From contig CAIYOB010000678.1 of assembly GCA_903927685.1 (NCBI GenBank), forward strand, positions 1 through 13,735: DNA of 13,735 nt, written 5' to 3'. Both the position numbers and the translations under genes were made by a program. Within the stretch, counting starts at the first letter, position 1. Each line of letters opens with the position of its first letter. The notes beneath the pieces are model-generated. The model was not told the DNA's origin. It worked only from the letters and a program-made list of their open reading frames with translations, and did no database searches. Of the stretch, positions 6,072 to 13,667 are shown one piece after another. Origin of the DNA: an uncultured Planctomycetaceae bacterium. GTDB taxonomy: Bacteria > Planctomycetota > Planctomycetia > Pirellulales > Pirellulaceae.

Positions 6072-8790
6072 CCGCCAGTAATTTGCGGAGCACGGTCTGC
6101 AGGATGCCTCCGTTGCGGTAGTAGTCCATTTCAACCGGCGTGTCGATCCGAACGCGGGCGGCGAACGACTTGGTCGAGCCGTCCGCGGACTTGGCCGTGA
6201 CGGTGATCGTCGAACGCGGCTGGAGGCGGTCGTCGAGGCCTTCGATCGTGTATTCCTCTTCGCCCGTCAGGCCCAGCGACTGCCAAGTCTGTCCCTGGGC
6301 GAACTCCAGGGGCAGGACTCCCATCCCGACCAGATTGCTGCGGTGGATCCGCTCGTAGCTGGACGCAATCACCGCCCGCACGCCCAATAGGAAGGTGCCC
6401 TTGGCCGCCCAGTCGCGACTGCTCCCGGTGCCATACTCGGCACCGGCGAGGATCACCAGCGGCGTTCCCGTCTCGCGGTACTTCATGGCTGCGTCGTAGA
6501 TCGTCAACAATTCGCCGTCCGGCAGGTGCCGCGTCCAGCCGCCTTCCTTGCCGCCGGCCAGCTGGTTGCGAATGCGGATGTTGGCAAACGTGCCCCGGAT
6601 CATGACGCGGTCGTTGCCGCGGCGGGCGCCGTAGCTGTTGAAGTCGGCCGGCGGCACGCCGTTGGCGATCAGGTACTTGCCCGCCGGACTGTCCTTGCCG
6701 ATCGAACCGGCCGGCGAGATGTGGTCCGTGGTAACCGAGTCGCCCAGGACGGCCAGCACGCGGGCGTCGTGGATGGGGGTGATCGGGCGCACTGCGGTGG
6801 TCAACTCGGCCAGGAAAGGCGGCTCTTGGATGTAAGTGCTCGCGCCATCCCAGGCGTACAAGTCGCCCTCGTTAACGGGGATCTTGTTCCACATCTCGTT
6901 GCACTCGAACGCGTTGCCGTAACGCGACTGGAACATCTCGGGCTCGACGCACCGGGCGACAGTCTCCTGGATCTCTTCGCGGCTGGGCCAAATGTCCCGC
7001 AAGAACACGTCGCGGCCTTGCTGGTCCTGGCCGATCGGTTCCGTCGTCAGATCGATGTCAGCGGCTCCGGCCAACGCATAGGCGACGACCAGCGGCGGGC
7101 TGGCCAGATAGTTGGCCTTGACCAGCGGATTCACGCGGCCCTCGAAATTGCGATTGCCGCTCAGTACCGCCGCGGCCACTAGATCGCCCTCGGTCACCGC
7201 CTTGGCCACCGGCTCGGGCAGCGGCCCGCTGTTGCCGATACAGGTCGTGCAGCCGTAGCCGACGATGTGAAAGCCCAATTGTTCGAGTGAGCCCAGCAGG
7301 CCGGCCTTTTCCAGGTAGTCCTGGACGACGCGCGATCCGGGCGCCAAGCTGGTTTTGACATACGGTTTGACCCGCAGGCCACGGGCCACGGCTTTCTGGG
7401 CCAGCAGGCCGGCCGCCAGCATGACCGAGGGATTGCTGGTGTTGGTGCAACTGGTGATGGCGGCGATGACCACGGCCCCATGTCCGATCTGCGTGGTGCG
7501 GCCGTTGTCCGCCACGGTGCCCCGGCGGGCCAACGCTTCGTCGCCCAGCGCGAACCCGCGCTGGTTCAACGGGGCCCGCAGAGCGGCTTGGAACGAGGAT
7601 TTTACCTGCCTCAGCGGCACGCGATCCTGCGGCCGCTTGGGCCCCGCCAGGCACGGCTCGACAGTGTCCACGTCCAGCTTCAGCGTTCGGGAGTACTTCG
7701 GCGTCGGCGCATCGTCGGTGCGGAACAAGCCCTGTTCTTTCGTGTACCGCTCGACGAGATCCACTTCCTGAGCCGTGCGTCCCGTCCGTCGCAGGAACGT
7801 CAGCGTCTCGGCGTCGACAGGGAAAAAGCCCATCGTCGCGCCGTATTCGGGACCCATGTTCGCGATCGTGGCCCGATCCGCCAGCGACATCGACGAGACG
7901 CCGGCGCCATAGAACTCCACGAATTTCCCAACCACACCCTGCTTGCGGAGAATCTCGGTGATCGTCAGCACCAGGTCGGTCGCCGTCACTCCGGGGGCCA
8001 GCTGGCCGGTCAGTTCCATGCCGACCACTTCGGGCATCAACATATACAACGGCTGGCCCAGCATGACCGCCTCGGCCTCGATGCCGCCCACGCCCCAGCC
8101 CACGACCCCCAAGCCGTTGATCATTGTCGTGTGGCTGTCCGTGCCGACCAGCGAATCGGGATAGGCGACGGCGCCTTGGCTGTCGCGCCCCGAGAAGACG
8201 GCTTTGGCCAGGAACTCCAGGTTTACTTGGTGGACAATGCCCACATTCGGCGGGACGGCCCGGAAGTTCTGGAACGAGCGCTGGCCCCAGCGCAGGAATT
8301 CGTACCGCTCCCGGTTCCGCTCGAATTCCAATTCGACGTTGGCCTGCAGCGCGTCGGCGCTGCCGAACCGATCAACTTGGACCGAATGGTCGATCACCAG
8401 GTCCACCGGGATCAGCGGGTTGATCTTCTTGGGATCCCCGCCCAGTCGCCGCATGGCGCTGCGCATCGCCGCCAGATCCACGACCGCGGGGACGCCCGTA
8501 AAGTCCTGCAACACAACCCGGGCAGGCTTGAATGGGATCTCGATCTCCGCCACGGATTCCGCTTGCCAGGCCGCCAAGTTCTTCACATCCTCTTCCGTCA
8601 CCTGATAGCCGTCGCAAGTCCGCAAGACCGCTTCCAGCAGAACGCGGATTGAATAGGGCAGTCGAGAGACATCGCCCAATCCCAACTGTTCCAGTTTCGC
8701 CAGCCGATAGATCCCGATCGGGCCACCGCTGGTTGAAATCGTATCGCGAGCACCAAAGGGATTAAACGTCGTGGCAGTCGAGTCTGTCAT
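6067..8790 (-). CDS. acnA: Aconitate hydratase (aconitase A)
   Basis: This enzyme interconverts citrate and isocitrate through cis-aconitate in the TCA and glyoxylate cycles, in the cytosol, using a [4Fe-4S] cluster. The 907 residues match the AcnA/IRP1-type length. The cluster ligands are visible: Cys448 in [10 protein letters not shown] (446-454) and Cys514 and Cys517 in [13 protein letters not shown] (511-523). Other family blocks are [20 protein letters not shown] (214-233), [15 protein letters not shown] (683-697) in the start of the swivel domain, [10 protein letters not shown] (717-726) and [16 protein letters not shown] (783-798), which carries the substrate-binding Ser/Arg cluster. 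The start gives an ordinary N-terminus, and only a weak AGG precedes it. It stands alone, convergent with the exported Cys-rich gene. As in other bacteria it may also respond to iron status, but no site is visible to show this. Confidence 0.97.
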   Translation of the reverse strand: MTDSTATTFNPFGARDTISTSGGPIGIYRLAKLEQLGLGDVSRLPYSIRVLLEAVLRTCDGYQVTEEDVKNLAAWQAESVAEIEIPFKPARVVLQDFTGVPAVVDLAAMRSAMRRLGGDPKKINPLIPVDLVIDHSVQVDRFGSADALQANVELEFERNRERYEFLRWGQRSFQNFRAVPPNVGIVHQVNLEFLAKAVFSGRDSQGAVAYPDSLVGTDSHTTMINGLGVVGWGVGGIEAEAVMLGQPLYMLMPEVVGMELTGQLAPGVTATDLVLTITEILRKQGVVGKFVEFYGAGVSSMSLADRATIANMGPEYGATMGFFPVDAETLTFLRRTGRTAQEVDLVERYTKEQGLFRTDDAPTPKYSRTLKLDVDTVEPCLAGPKRPQDRVPLRQVKSSFQAALRAPLNQRGFALGDEALARRGTVADNGRTTQIGHGAVVIAAITSCTNTSNPSVMLAAGLLAQKAVARGLRVKPYVKTSLAPGSRVVQDYLEKAGLLGSLEQLGFHIVGYGCTTCIGNSGPLPEPVAKAVTEGDLVAAAVLSGNRNFEGRVNPLVKANYLASPPLVVAYALAGAADIDLTTEPIGQDQQGRDVFLRDIWPSREEIQETVARCVEPEMFQSRYGNAFECNEMWNKIPVNEGDLYAWDGASTYIQEPPFLAELTTAVRPITPIHDARVLAVLGDSVTTDHISPAGSIGKDSPAGKYLIANGVPPADFNSYGARRGNDRVMIRGTFANIRIRNQLAGGKEGGWTRHLPDGELLTIYDAAMKYRETGTPLVILAGAEYGTGSSRDWAAKGTFLLGVRAVIASSYERIHRSNLVGMGVLPLEFAQGQTWQSLGLTGEEEYTIEGLDDRLQPRSTITVTAKSADGSTKSFAARVRIDTPVEMDYYRNGGILQTVLRKLLAE

Positions 8791-9111
8791 GGCAGCCTGT
8801 CTCGGTTCAAGGAGGAGGACAAAACATCTCTTTTGATTGCTTACTCCGCAATCAGCGGTGTTCCACGGATTGACCCGCGCGAGGCGTGAATTCTAGCGAA
8901 CCGGACGCGGGTCCGCTACGGTCTGCCGGGCCTCGTCGACCAGCCACCCACCGCGTTCTTCAGACAGGATTAACACGATCAGCAGGATAGGAAGCACGTT
9001 GGACAGTGCCATTGTGTTCGGCGGGAGCGATGGAACATACCCAAGATCAAGCACTTCCGCCCCCGCCGATCCTGCGTCGAATGGTACGAGATTAACGACT
9101 GACGATTGCCT

Positions 9112-9189
9112 GGGTGGCTGTGGTCGAGTGCAGCGAGCCCACAGTCCGCGGGGATTCCGGGGGCTCGCTGCTCTCGACCCCGGCCACCC
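9112..9189. repeat. Long interrupted palindrome, GGTCGAGTGCAGCGAGCC family, copy 2
   Basis: The 29-base arms at 9112-9140 and 9161-9189 are reverse complements with three mismatches and enclose a 20-base loop. The core GGTCGAGTGCAGCGAGCC is identical to that in the palindrome at 23-109. Conservation of the core in two unrelated intergenic regions points to a mobile or structural repeat family and not a gene-specific signal. Confidence 0.8.
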
Positions 9190-9278
9190 TTCCCTGGCTT
9201 CATCGCTTGACCTCGTACCCTTGGCCTGCGGAAATCTTGCGATAGACTGCCGTCCTCGAAGCTGCGTATTCTCACTGT

Positions 9279-9301
9279 CCCGCCGGCTCGGGGCCGGCGG
9301 G
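9279..9301. repeat. Compact GC hairpin upstream of the methyltransferase gene
   Basis: CCCGCCGGC (9279-9287) and GCCGGCGGG (9293-9301) are perfect reverse complements around a 5-base loop, about 95 bases before the start codon. There is no T-run, so it is not a typical terminator. It could be a leader structure or part of a degraded repeat. Confidence 0.45.
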
Positions 9302-9396
9302 GCAAAGACGCGACGGAAATGCGCCACTTCGCAGACGGCCGTGGCCGAGTCCAGCTCCGGTGGTCGTTTTGTTCGGGCCAAGCGGGAGGTACAACG

Positions 9397-9900
9397 ATGT
9401 CGGATTTTGTCCACCAACGGCACAAACCGCCGCTCGAACTGCCCGGTGCCCGCGAGTTGATTCTGGCTTGTCCCAAGTTGCGCACGAACGTCAATGTGGC
9501 CCGCATCGTCCGTGCGGCCGGTTGTTGCGGCGTGCGGCGGATGATCGTGTGCGGCAAGCCGAAGATCGACCGCGAGATCGCCCGCGATGCGCTCGACCAG
9601 GTCATGCTGGAGCATCATCACTCGCTCGCCCCCGTGCTGCGGGAATTGAAGTCGCTAGGCCACGCCTTGGTCGGCCTGGAACAGGCCAGTCATTCGCAGT
9701 GCCTGTACGAATTCTCGTTCCCTGTCCAGAGCGTGCTGGTCATCGGCCACGAGCGGCTGGGGATCACCGACGATGTCCTGGCTTTACTGGACCATGTTGT
9801 CGAGATTCCCGTGTACGGTTTGCCCCTGGCGTACAACGTCGCCACGGCCACCTGTATGGCCCTGTACGAGTATTGCCGTCAGCATGGCCGCGGCGGTTGA
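9397..9900 (+). CDS. TrmH/SpoU-family (SPOUT) RNA 2'-O-methyltransferase
   Basis: This is predicted to transfer a methyl group from S-adenosylmethionine to a ribose 2'-OH in tRNA or rRNA. The three SPOUT knot motifs appear in order: NVNVARIVRAAGCCGV (31-46, motif 1, normally NxGxxxRxA), VLVIGHERLGI (113-123, motif 2, GxExxG-like) and VEIPVYGLPLAYNVATATCM (135-154, motif 3). Motif 3 has LAYNVATAT where most family members have SLNVSVA, a mild variation. The protein has 167 residues and no N-terminal substrate-binding domain, so it resembles minimal TrmH-like proteins. The ATG at 9397 follows GGGAGG (9384-9389) at a good distance. An upstream ATG at 9319 lacks this and adds unconserved residues. 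The RNA target cannot be told from sequence. Confidence 0.9.
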   Translation: MSDFVHQRHKPPLELPGARELILACPKLRTNVNVARIVRAAGCCGVRRMIVCGKPKIDREIARDALDQVMLEHHHSLAPVLRELKSLGHALVGLEQASHSQCLYEFSFPVQSVLVIGHERLGITDDVLALLDHVVEIPVYGLPLAYNVATATCMALYEYCRQHGRGG

Positions 9901-9907
9901 CGTCGCC

Positions 9908-9936
9908 TTGTGAGTTCGCCCGTCGCTTTGCATAAT
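9908..9936 (+). promoter_or_regulatory. Candidate sigma70-type promoter of the proS operon
   Basis: TTGTGA (9908-9913, 4 of 6 to the -35 consensus) and CATAAT (9931-9936, 5 of 6 to the -10 consensus) are separated by exactly 17 bases. Transcription would start near 9943, leaving a leader of about 55 bases. It lies immediately after the methyltransferase stop codon, so proS probably does not depend on readthrough from that gene. Confidence 0.45.
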
Positions 9937-9997
9937 TCTCCCTGACGTTTCCGGCCGGCGGCCGATCAGGAAATCTCCCCAGCACACAGGAATCGAC

Positions 9998-11512
9998 ATG
10001 GCAGACAAGGCAAAGAACGCGATCAGCCCGACGCGGGCCGAAGACTATCCGGAATGGTACCAGCAGGTGATCAAGGCGGCCGATTTGGCGGAGAATTCGC
10101 CGGTTCGCGGTTGCATGGTGATCAAGCCTTGGGGCTGGGGCATCTGGGAGAACATGCAGCGGGTGCTGGACGGGATGTTCAAGGCCACGGGGCACGAGAA
10201 TGCCTATTTTCCGCTGTTCATTCCCATGAGCTTCCTGGAAAAAGAGGCGGAGCACGTCGAGGGCTTTGCCAAGGAGTGCGCGGTCGTCACCCATCACCGG
10301 CTGGAACCGGGACCGGAAGGGGGCCTGGTGCCGGCCGGCAAGTTGGACGAGCCGCTGATTGTCCGGCCCACCAGCGAAACGATCATCGGCGCGATGTACG
10401 CCCAGTGGGTCCAGTCGTACCGCGACCTGCCGATCCTGATCAACCAGTGGGCCAACGTGGTCCGCTGGGAACTGCGCACCCGGCTGTTCTTGCGCACGGC
10501 GGAGTTCCTGTGGCAAGAGGGACACACGGCTCACGCCACGGAGGCGGAAGCGCGCGAGGAGACGGCACGGATGCTGGACGTCTACGCCGATTTTGCCGAG
10601 AACTGGATGGCCGTGCCGGTGATCAAGGGCGAAAAGACGGCGGGCGAGCGGTTTCCGGGGGCCGTTTCGACGTTGAGTATCGAGGCGATGATGCAGGACC
10701 GCAAAGCCTTGCAGGCCGGCACATCGCACTTCCTGGGCCAGAACTTCTCGCGTGCCCAAGGCATTAAGTTCCAGGACCAGAATGGGCAGGAAGTCTTCGC
10801 CTGGACGACCTCCTGGGGTGTCTCGACGCGGTTGATCGGTGCGCTGGTGATGGTCCACAGCGACGACGACGGCTTGGTCCTGCCGCCCAAACTGGCGCCC
10901 AAACACGTCGTGATTCTGCCCATCTGCCGCAACGACGCGGAGCGTTCGCAGGTCCTGCCGTATTGCCAGAGCCTGATGCAGGAACTGAACGCCCAGTCGT
11001 TTTCCGGCGGCCAGGTGCGGGCCTGGATCGACGACCGCGACCTGCGCGGCGGCGAGAAGAACTGGCAGCACGTGAAACGGGGCGTCCCGTTGCGGGCCGA
11101 AGTCGGACCGCGGGACCTCGCCAAGAACGCCGTCTTCCTGGCTCGCCGCGACACGGCGCAGAAGGCCGCCATGGACCGGCAGGAACTGGTGCAGAACATC
11201 GGTTCCATCCTGGACGACATGCAGGGCAACCTGTACCAGCGGGCGCTGACCCTGCGGGAAGCCAACACGCGGGTGATCGACAACGCGGACGAGTTCCGCC
11301 AATTCTTCACGCCCCAGGATCCCGACAAGCCCGAAATCCACGGCGGGTTCGCCTCGTGCCATTGGGCCGAGGACGATTCGGTCGCCAAGTTGCTGGGGGA
11401 TTTGAAAGTCACCATCCGCTGTATTCCGCACCAGGCCGAGCCTGAGCCGGGCACGTGCATCTTCACAGGCAAGCCCAGCCTGGGGCGGGCGATTTTTGCC
11501 AAGGCGTACTGA
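9998..11512 (+). CDS. proS: Prolyl-tRNA synthetase, archaeal/eukaryote-like type
   Basis: This enzyme charges tRNA-Pro with proline using ATP in the cytosol. At 504 residues it is the short form without the editing insertion found in E. coli-type ProRS. Class II motif 1 lies around ENAYFPLFIP (67-76). The proline-site loop is RPTSETIIG (123-131), motif 2 is RWELRTRLFLRTAEFLWQEG (156-175), and motif 3 lies in the region TSWGVSTRLIGALVM (271-285). The anticodon-binding domain follows (about 302-400). The C-terminal domain keeps cysteines 454, 475 and 487 and ends in AKAY; a terminal tyrosine is characteristic of this type. The ribosome binding site is AGGA, 6 bases before the ATG. It is the first gene of a probable operon with DUF4416 and a sugar-phosphate transferase. 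Confidence 0.97.
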   Translation: MADKAKNAISPTRAEDYPEWYQQVIKAADLAENSPVRGCMVIKPWGWGIWENMQRVLDGMFKATGHENAYFPLFIPMSFLEKEAEHVEGFAKECAVVTHHRLEPGPEGGLVPAGKLDEPLIVRPTSETIIGAMYAQWVQSYRDLPILINQWANVVRWELRTRLFLRTAEFLWQEGHTAHATEAEAREETARMLDVYADFAENWMAVPVIKGEKTAGERFPGAVSTLSIEAMMQDRKALQAGTSHFLGQNFSRAQGIKFQDQNGQEVFAWTTSWGVSTRLIGALVMVHSDDDGLVLPPKLAPKHVVILPICRNDAERSQVLPYCQSLMQELNAQSFSGGQVRAWIDDRDLRGGEKNWQHVKRGVPLRAEVGPRDLAKNAVFLARRDTAQKAAMDRQELVQNIGSILDDMQGNLYQRALTLREANTRVIDNADEFRQFFTPQDPDKPEIHGGFASCHWAEDDSVAKLLGDLKVTIRCIPHQAEPEPGTCIFTGKPSLGRAIFAKAY

Positions 11513-11529
11513 GAGGCCGAGCGCAAGTC

Positions 11530-12072
11530 ATGGGGCAGATTCGGCCGCATTACCCGGTGGTCCTGTTGCTGGCCGCATTCAGCCGCTACGAGCCGGCGTT
11601 GGAGTGGGCCAGACGGCGAGCGTGTGCGCAGTGGGGCCCGATCCGGCTGGCGAGCGAGGTGTTTGAGTTTGACAATACGGGTTACTACGAGTCGACGATG
11701 GGGACCGGCCTGAAGAAGGTCTTGTTCGCTTTCGAGACCCTCGTCGACCCGGCCAGCCTGGTCGACGTCAAGCTGCAGACCAACGAGTGGGAAGTGGACT
11801 ATCGCCACCAGCACCCTCATCCCGAAACGCGGCCGCTGAACCTGGACCCGGGATATGTCACCGAAGCCAAGCTCGTGCTGGCGACGACCAAGGACCGCGA
11901 CCACCGCTTGTACCTGGGGCGGGGCATTTATGCCGAGGTGACGTTGTACTACCAACGCGACCGGGGCTGGCAGTCGCGGGACTGGACGTATCCGGACTAT
12001 CGCAGTGCCGCCTGTCACGAATTCCTGACGCGCTGCCGCAACTACCTGCGGGAAAGAAAACATGGTGCGTGA
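11530..12072 (+). CDS. DUF4416 family protein
   Basis: The 180-residue protein matches DUF4416, a family of unknown function. Blocks that look conserved are FEFDNTGYYESTMG (45-58), LQTNEWE (82-88), RPLNLDPGYVTEAKLVLATT (101-120), KDRDHRLYLGRGIYAEVTL (121-139) and WTYPDYR (152-158). The many acidic, His and Tyr residues in these blocks would suit a binding or catalytic site, but that is a guess. No signal peptide or membrane helix is seen, so it is probably cytosolic. The ATG at 11530 lies 17 bases after the proS stop. The only purine-rich match, GAGAGG, is rather far upstream (13 bases). Its end overlaps the next gene by 11 bases, which implies translational coupling. Confidence 0.85.
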   Translation: MGQIRPHYPVVLLLAAFSRYEPALEWARRRACAQWGPIRLASEVFEFDNTGYYESTMGTGLKKVLFAFETLVDPASLVDVKLQTNEWEVDYRHQHPHPETRPLNLDPGYVTEAKLVLATTKDRDHRLYLGRGIYAEVTLYYQRDRGWQSRDWTYPDYRSAACHEFLTRCRNYLRERKHGA

Positions 12073-13189
12073 AGTTCCGCTCTGGTTCCTTGCGGCGACC
12101 CTGGCGCCGAGTCTGCTGACGGCCCTGGCCGCGGCGTACGTGATGCGCCGCGTGGCTCCGCGCTGGGGGCTGATCGACAAGCCCGCCGCTCGCAAAGTCC
12201 ATCTGACGCCGACCCCCCTGGGCGGCGGCGTCGCGATCTGGCTGGGTGTCGTCCTGCCGCTGGCGATCGGCCAAGGCTTGCTGTGGCTGGTCGCGGCCGG
12301 GGTGGTCAGCCCCGAGTGGCTGCCGGCGGAAGCACGGCCGCATCTTGCGGGGCTGCTGTCTCAAGCACCACGCCTGTGGATCCTGCTGGCGGCGGGCACC
12401 GTCCTGATGGTCCTGGGCTTGCTGGATGACCGCTGGGGATTGGGCTGGAAGGTCCGGCTGGCGGTGCAATTCGGCGTGGCGGCCGGCTGTGTCACCCTGC
12501 AGGATTGGCGGCTGACCGCGTTTATCAGTCTACCGCCGCTGACGTGGCTGCTGTCCGTGCTGTGGATTGTGGCCCTGATCAATTCCTTCAACATGCTGGA
12601 CAATATGGACGCCTTGTCGGCCGGCATTGCCGCGATCGCCGCGGGATTGCTGGCGACGGTGTTGTTGCTGAATCCCGCCCCCGACACGCGCCATCCCCAG
12701 TTGTTTGTCGGCGGGTTCCTGTTGGTCCTGGTGGGCGGTCTGCTGGGATTCCTGTGGCACAATCGGCCCGTGGCCAAATTGTTCATGGGCGACGCGGGCA
12801 GCTATTTCGTGGGCTTTTGCGTAGCAATCTGCACCTTGCAGGCAACGTTTACCAGCTATGACAGCACGTCCCAGTACACGGTCTTTGCCCCGCTGTGTGT
12901 GCTGGCCGTGCCTTTGTACGACTTGACCACCGTCTTGTGGATCCGCGTCCGCGAAGGGCGGAGCCCGTTTCAGGCCGACAAGAGCCACTTCTCGCACCGC
13001 TTGGTCGAGTTGGGTTTGACGAAAGGGCAAGCGGTGCTGACGATCTACTTGACCACGGCGACCTGCGGGTTAGGGGCCCTGCTGCTGTATCAGGTGGATG
13101 CAGTCGGGGCGGGAATCGTCCTGCTGATGATCCTGTGCGTGCTGAGCCTGATTGCCATTCTGGAAACCACGGGCAGGCGCAGCCGCTAA
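12062..13189 (+). CDS. MraY/WecA-family polyprenyl-phosphate sugar-1-phosphate transferase
   Basis: This integral inner-membrane enzyme is predicted to move a sugar-1-phosphate (probably GlcNAc-1-P or a similar amino sugar) from a UDP-sugar onto a polyprenyl phosphate, the first step in building a surface glycan. The 375 residues form about ten membrane helices. Family motifs are GLIDKPAARKVHLTPTPLGG (36-55), the DD pair in GLLDDRWGL (119-127), NSFNMLDNMDALSAG (174-188), KLFMGDAGSYFVG (239-251, Asp244) and the His loop ADKSHFSHRLVELGL (305-319, His309 and His312). NMLDNMDAL replaces the commoner DGIDGL but keeps both aspartates (180 and 183). The His loop and length resemble WecA/TagO more than MraY. 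It overlaps the DUF4416 gene by 11 bases. Substrate and end product are unknown. Confidence 0.92.
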   Translation: MVREVPLWFLAATLAPSLLTALAAAYVMRRVAPRWGLIDKPAARKVHLTPTPLGGGVAIWLGVVLPLAIGQGLLWLVAAGVVSPEWLPAEARPHLAGLLSQAPRLWILLAAGTVLMVLGLLDDRWGLGWKVRLAVQFGVAAGCVTLQDWRLTAFISLPPLTWLLSVLWIVALINSFNMLDNMDALSAGIAAIAAGLLATVLLLNPAPDTRHPQLFVGGFLLVLVGGLLGFLWHNRPVAKLFMGDAGSYFVGFCVAICTLQATFTSYDSTSQYTVFAPLCVLAVPLYDLTTVLWIRVREGRSPFQADKSHFSHRLVELGLTKGQAVLTIYLTTATCGLGALLLYQVDAVGAGIVLLMILCVLSLIAILETTGRRSR

Positions 13190-13471
13190 GGCGAGACCAC
13201 CCTCGTGCCTTGTCCAGGCTGAGAATTGGGGTGGGGGGCCGTAGGAATTGGCCGTGGAGGCACATCTCACAGTAACTAACTCGGCAGCAAGCGTTGCTGG
13301 AAATCGCCGAGAAACGATTTACGTCTCCTCAACCCGTTCAGATGTGGTTTCCCAGCTGGTGGAGATCGCCCCGCCGTCAAAAAGCTTGCACTCGGGCTTG
13401 CACTAACTTCTGCCATTTCGTGCCTTCAACAGTCACTGACTGGCCATTGCCACCCATTTGGAGAATGATCC
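13190..13471. other. Gene-free region between the sugar transferase gene and the tRNA-Ser remnant
   Basis: No convincing gene is visible. It holds a single diverged copy (13205-13219) of the 15-bp motif that is tandemly duplicated at 2155-2184. It also holds a short direct repeat GCTTGCACT (13384-13392 and 13396-13404, starts 12 bases apart). Short open frames on both strands lack ribosome binding sites and recognisable content. No clear plus-strand terminator follows the transferase gene. Confidence 0.5.
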
Positions 13472-13504
13472 GCGCAAAACAAAACCCCTTGTGGGGCAAG
13501 GGGT
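13472..13504 (-). terminator. Rho-independent terminator of the tRNA-Ser locus
   Basis: On the minus strand ACCCCTTG (13504-13497) pairs perfectly with CAAGGGGT (13491-13484) around a 5-base loop, followed by TTTGTTTTG (13483-13475). The T-rich tail is only on the minus-strand side, so it ends minus-strand transcription. It begins 27 bases after the 3' end of the tRNA-Ser fragment, where the terminator of that tRNA gene would be expected. Confidence 0.8.
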
Positions 13505-13531
13505 CAGTCATCGTTTGGCAACGATTGTCGG

Positions 13532-13587
13532 CGGAGGGCACGGGAGTCGAACCCGCAACCGGCAAAGCCGACATCTGATTTCGAATC
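13532..13587 (-). tRNA. tRNA-Ser(CGA) 3'-half fragment, probable attachment site
   Basis: Read on the minus strand, this has all of the 3' half of a class II tRNA. The anticodon loop is TTCGAAA (13585-13579, anticodon CGA), and the 3' side of the anticodon stem is TCAGA (13578-13574). The long variable arm has a TCGGC/GCCGG stem around TTT, the T arm is GCGGG-TTCGACT-CCCGT (13556-13540), the acceptor strand is GCCCTCC (13539-13533), and the discriminator is G (13532), as in tRNA-Ser. CCA is not encoded. The 5' side of the anticodon stem (CTCGA) fails to pair beyond its last two bases. No D arm or GGAGGGC 5' acceptor strand occurs in the remaining 148 bases. It is thus a partial, nonfunctional copy, typical of the displaced end left when an element integrates into a tRNA gene. 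Confidence 0.75.
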
Positions 13588-13648
13588 GAGGGCTATGTGT
13601 CTGTAACGTCTTTTGCAGCAATATGTTACGACGCGATTAGAAGGCTCC

Positions 13649-13667
13649 TTACACCAAATCTTACACC
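13649..13667. repeat. TTACACC direct repeats inside the putative element edge
   Basis: TTACACC occurs at 13649-13655 and 13661-13667, with starts 12 bases apart, about 60-80 bases to the right of the tRNA-Ser fragment. Short, closely spaced direct repeats near an attachment core are typical of arm-type integrase or excisionase binding sites. That function is only inferred here from position. Confidence 0.35.

Larger units (their letters stand above)
8791..9396. other. Long intergenic region between acnA and the RNA methyltransferase gene
   Basis: The acnA promoter (minus) and the methyltransferase promoter (plus) should both lie here, since the genes diverge. It contains a long palindrome (9112-9189) and a compact GC hairpin (9279-9301). 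A 39-residue hydrophobic open frame on the minus strand (8893-9012) has no ribosome binding site and is not called. An AAGGAGGAGG run on the plus strand (8809-8818) has no useful start codon behind it. I see no convincing RNA gene or riboswitch. Confidence 0.55.

Noticed and set aside
8893..9012. Minus-strand 39-residue hydrophobic peptide (MALSNVLPILLIVLIL...)
   Set aside because: It has a good membrane-like stretch but no ribosome binding site, homology or context. It remains a possibility only.
8791..9396. Possible riboswitch, small RNA or split gene in the long acnA upstream region
   Set aside because: The structured segments are explained by a dispersed palindrome and a short hairpin. 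No known aptamer motif was recognised.
9901..9997. T-box or other leader regulation of proS
   Set aside because: The leader is too short, and no T-box sequence or specifier-like stem is visible.
13377..13574. Minus-strand 65-residue open frame overlapping the tRNA fragment
   Set aside because: It begins inside the tRNA remnant, crosses the terminator hairpin and has no recognisable domain.
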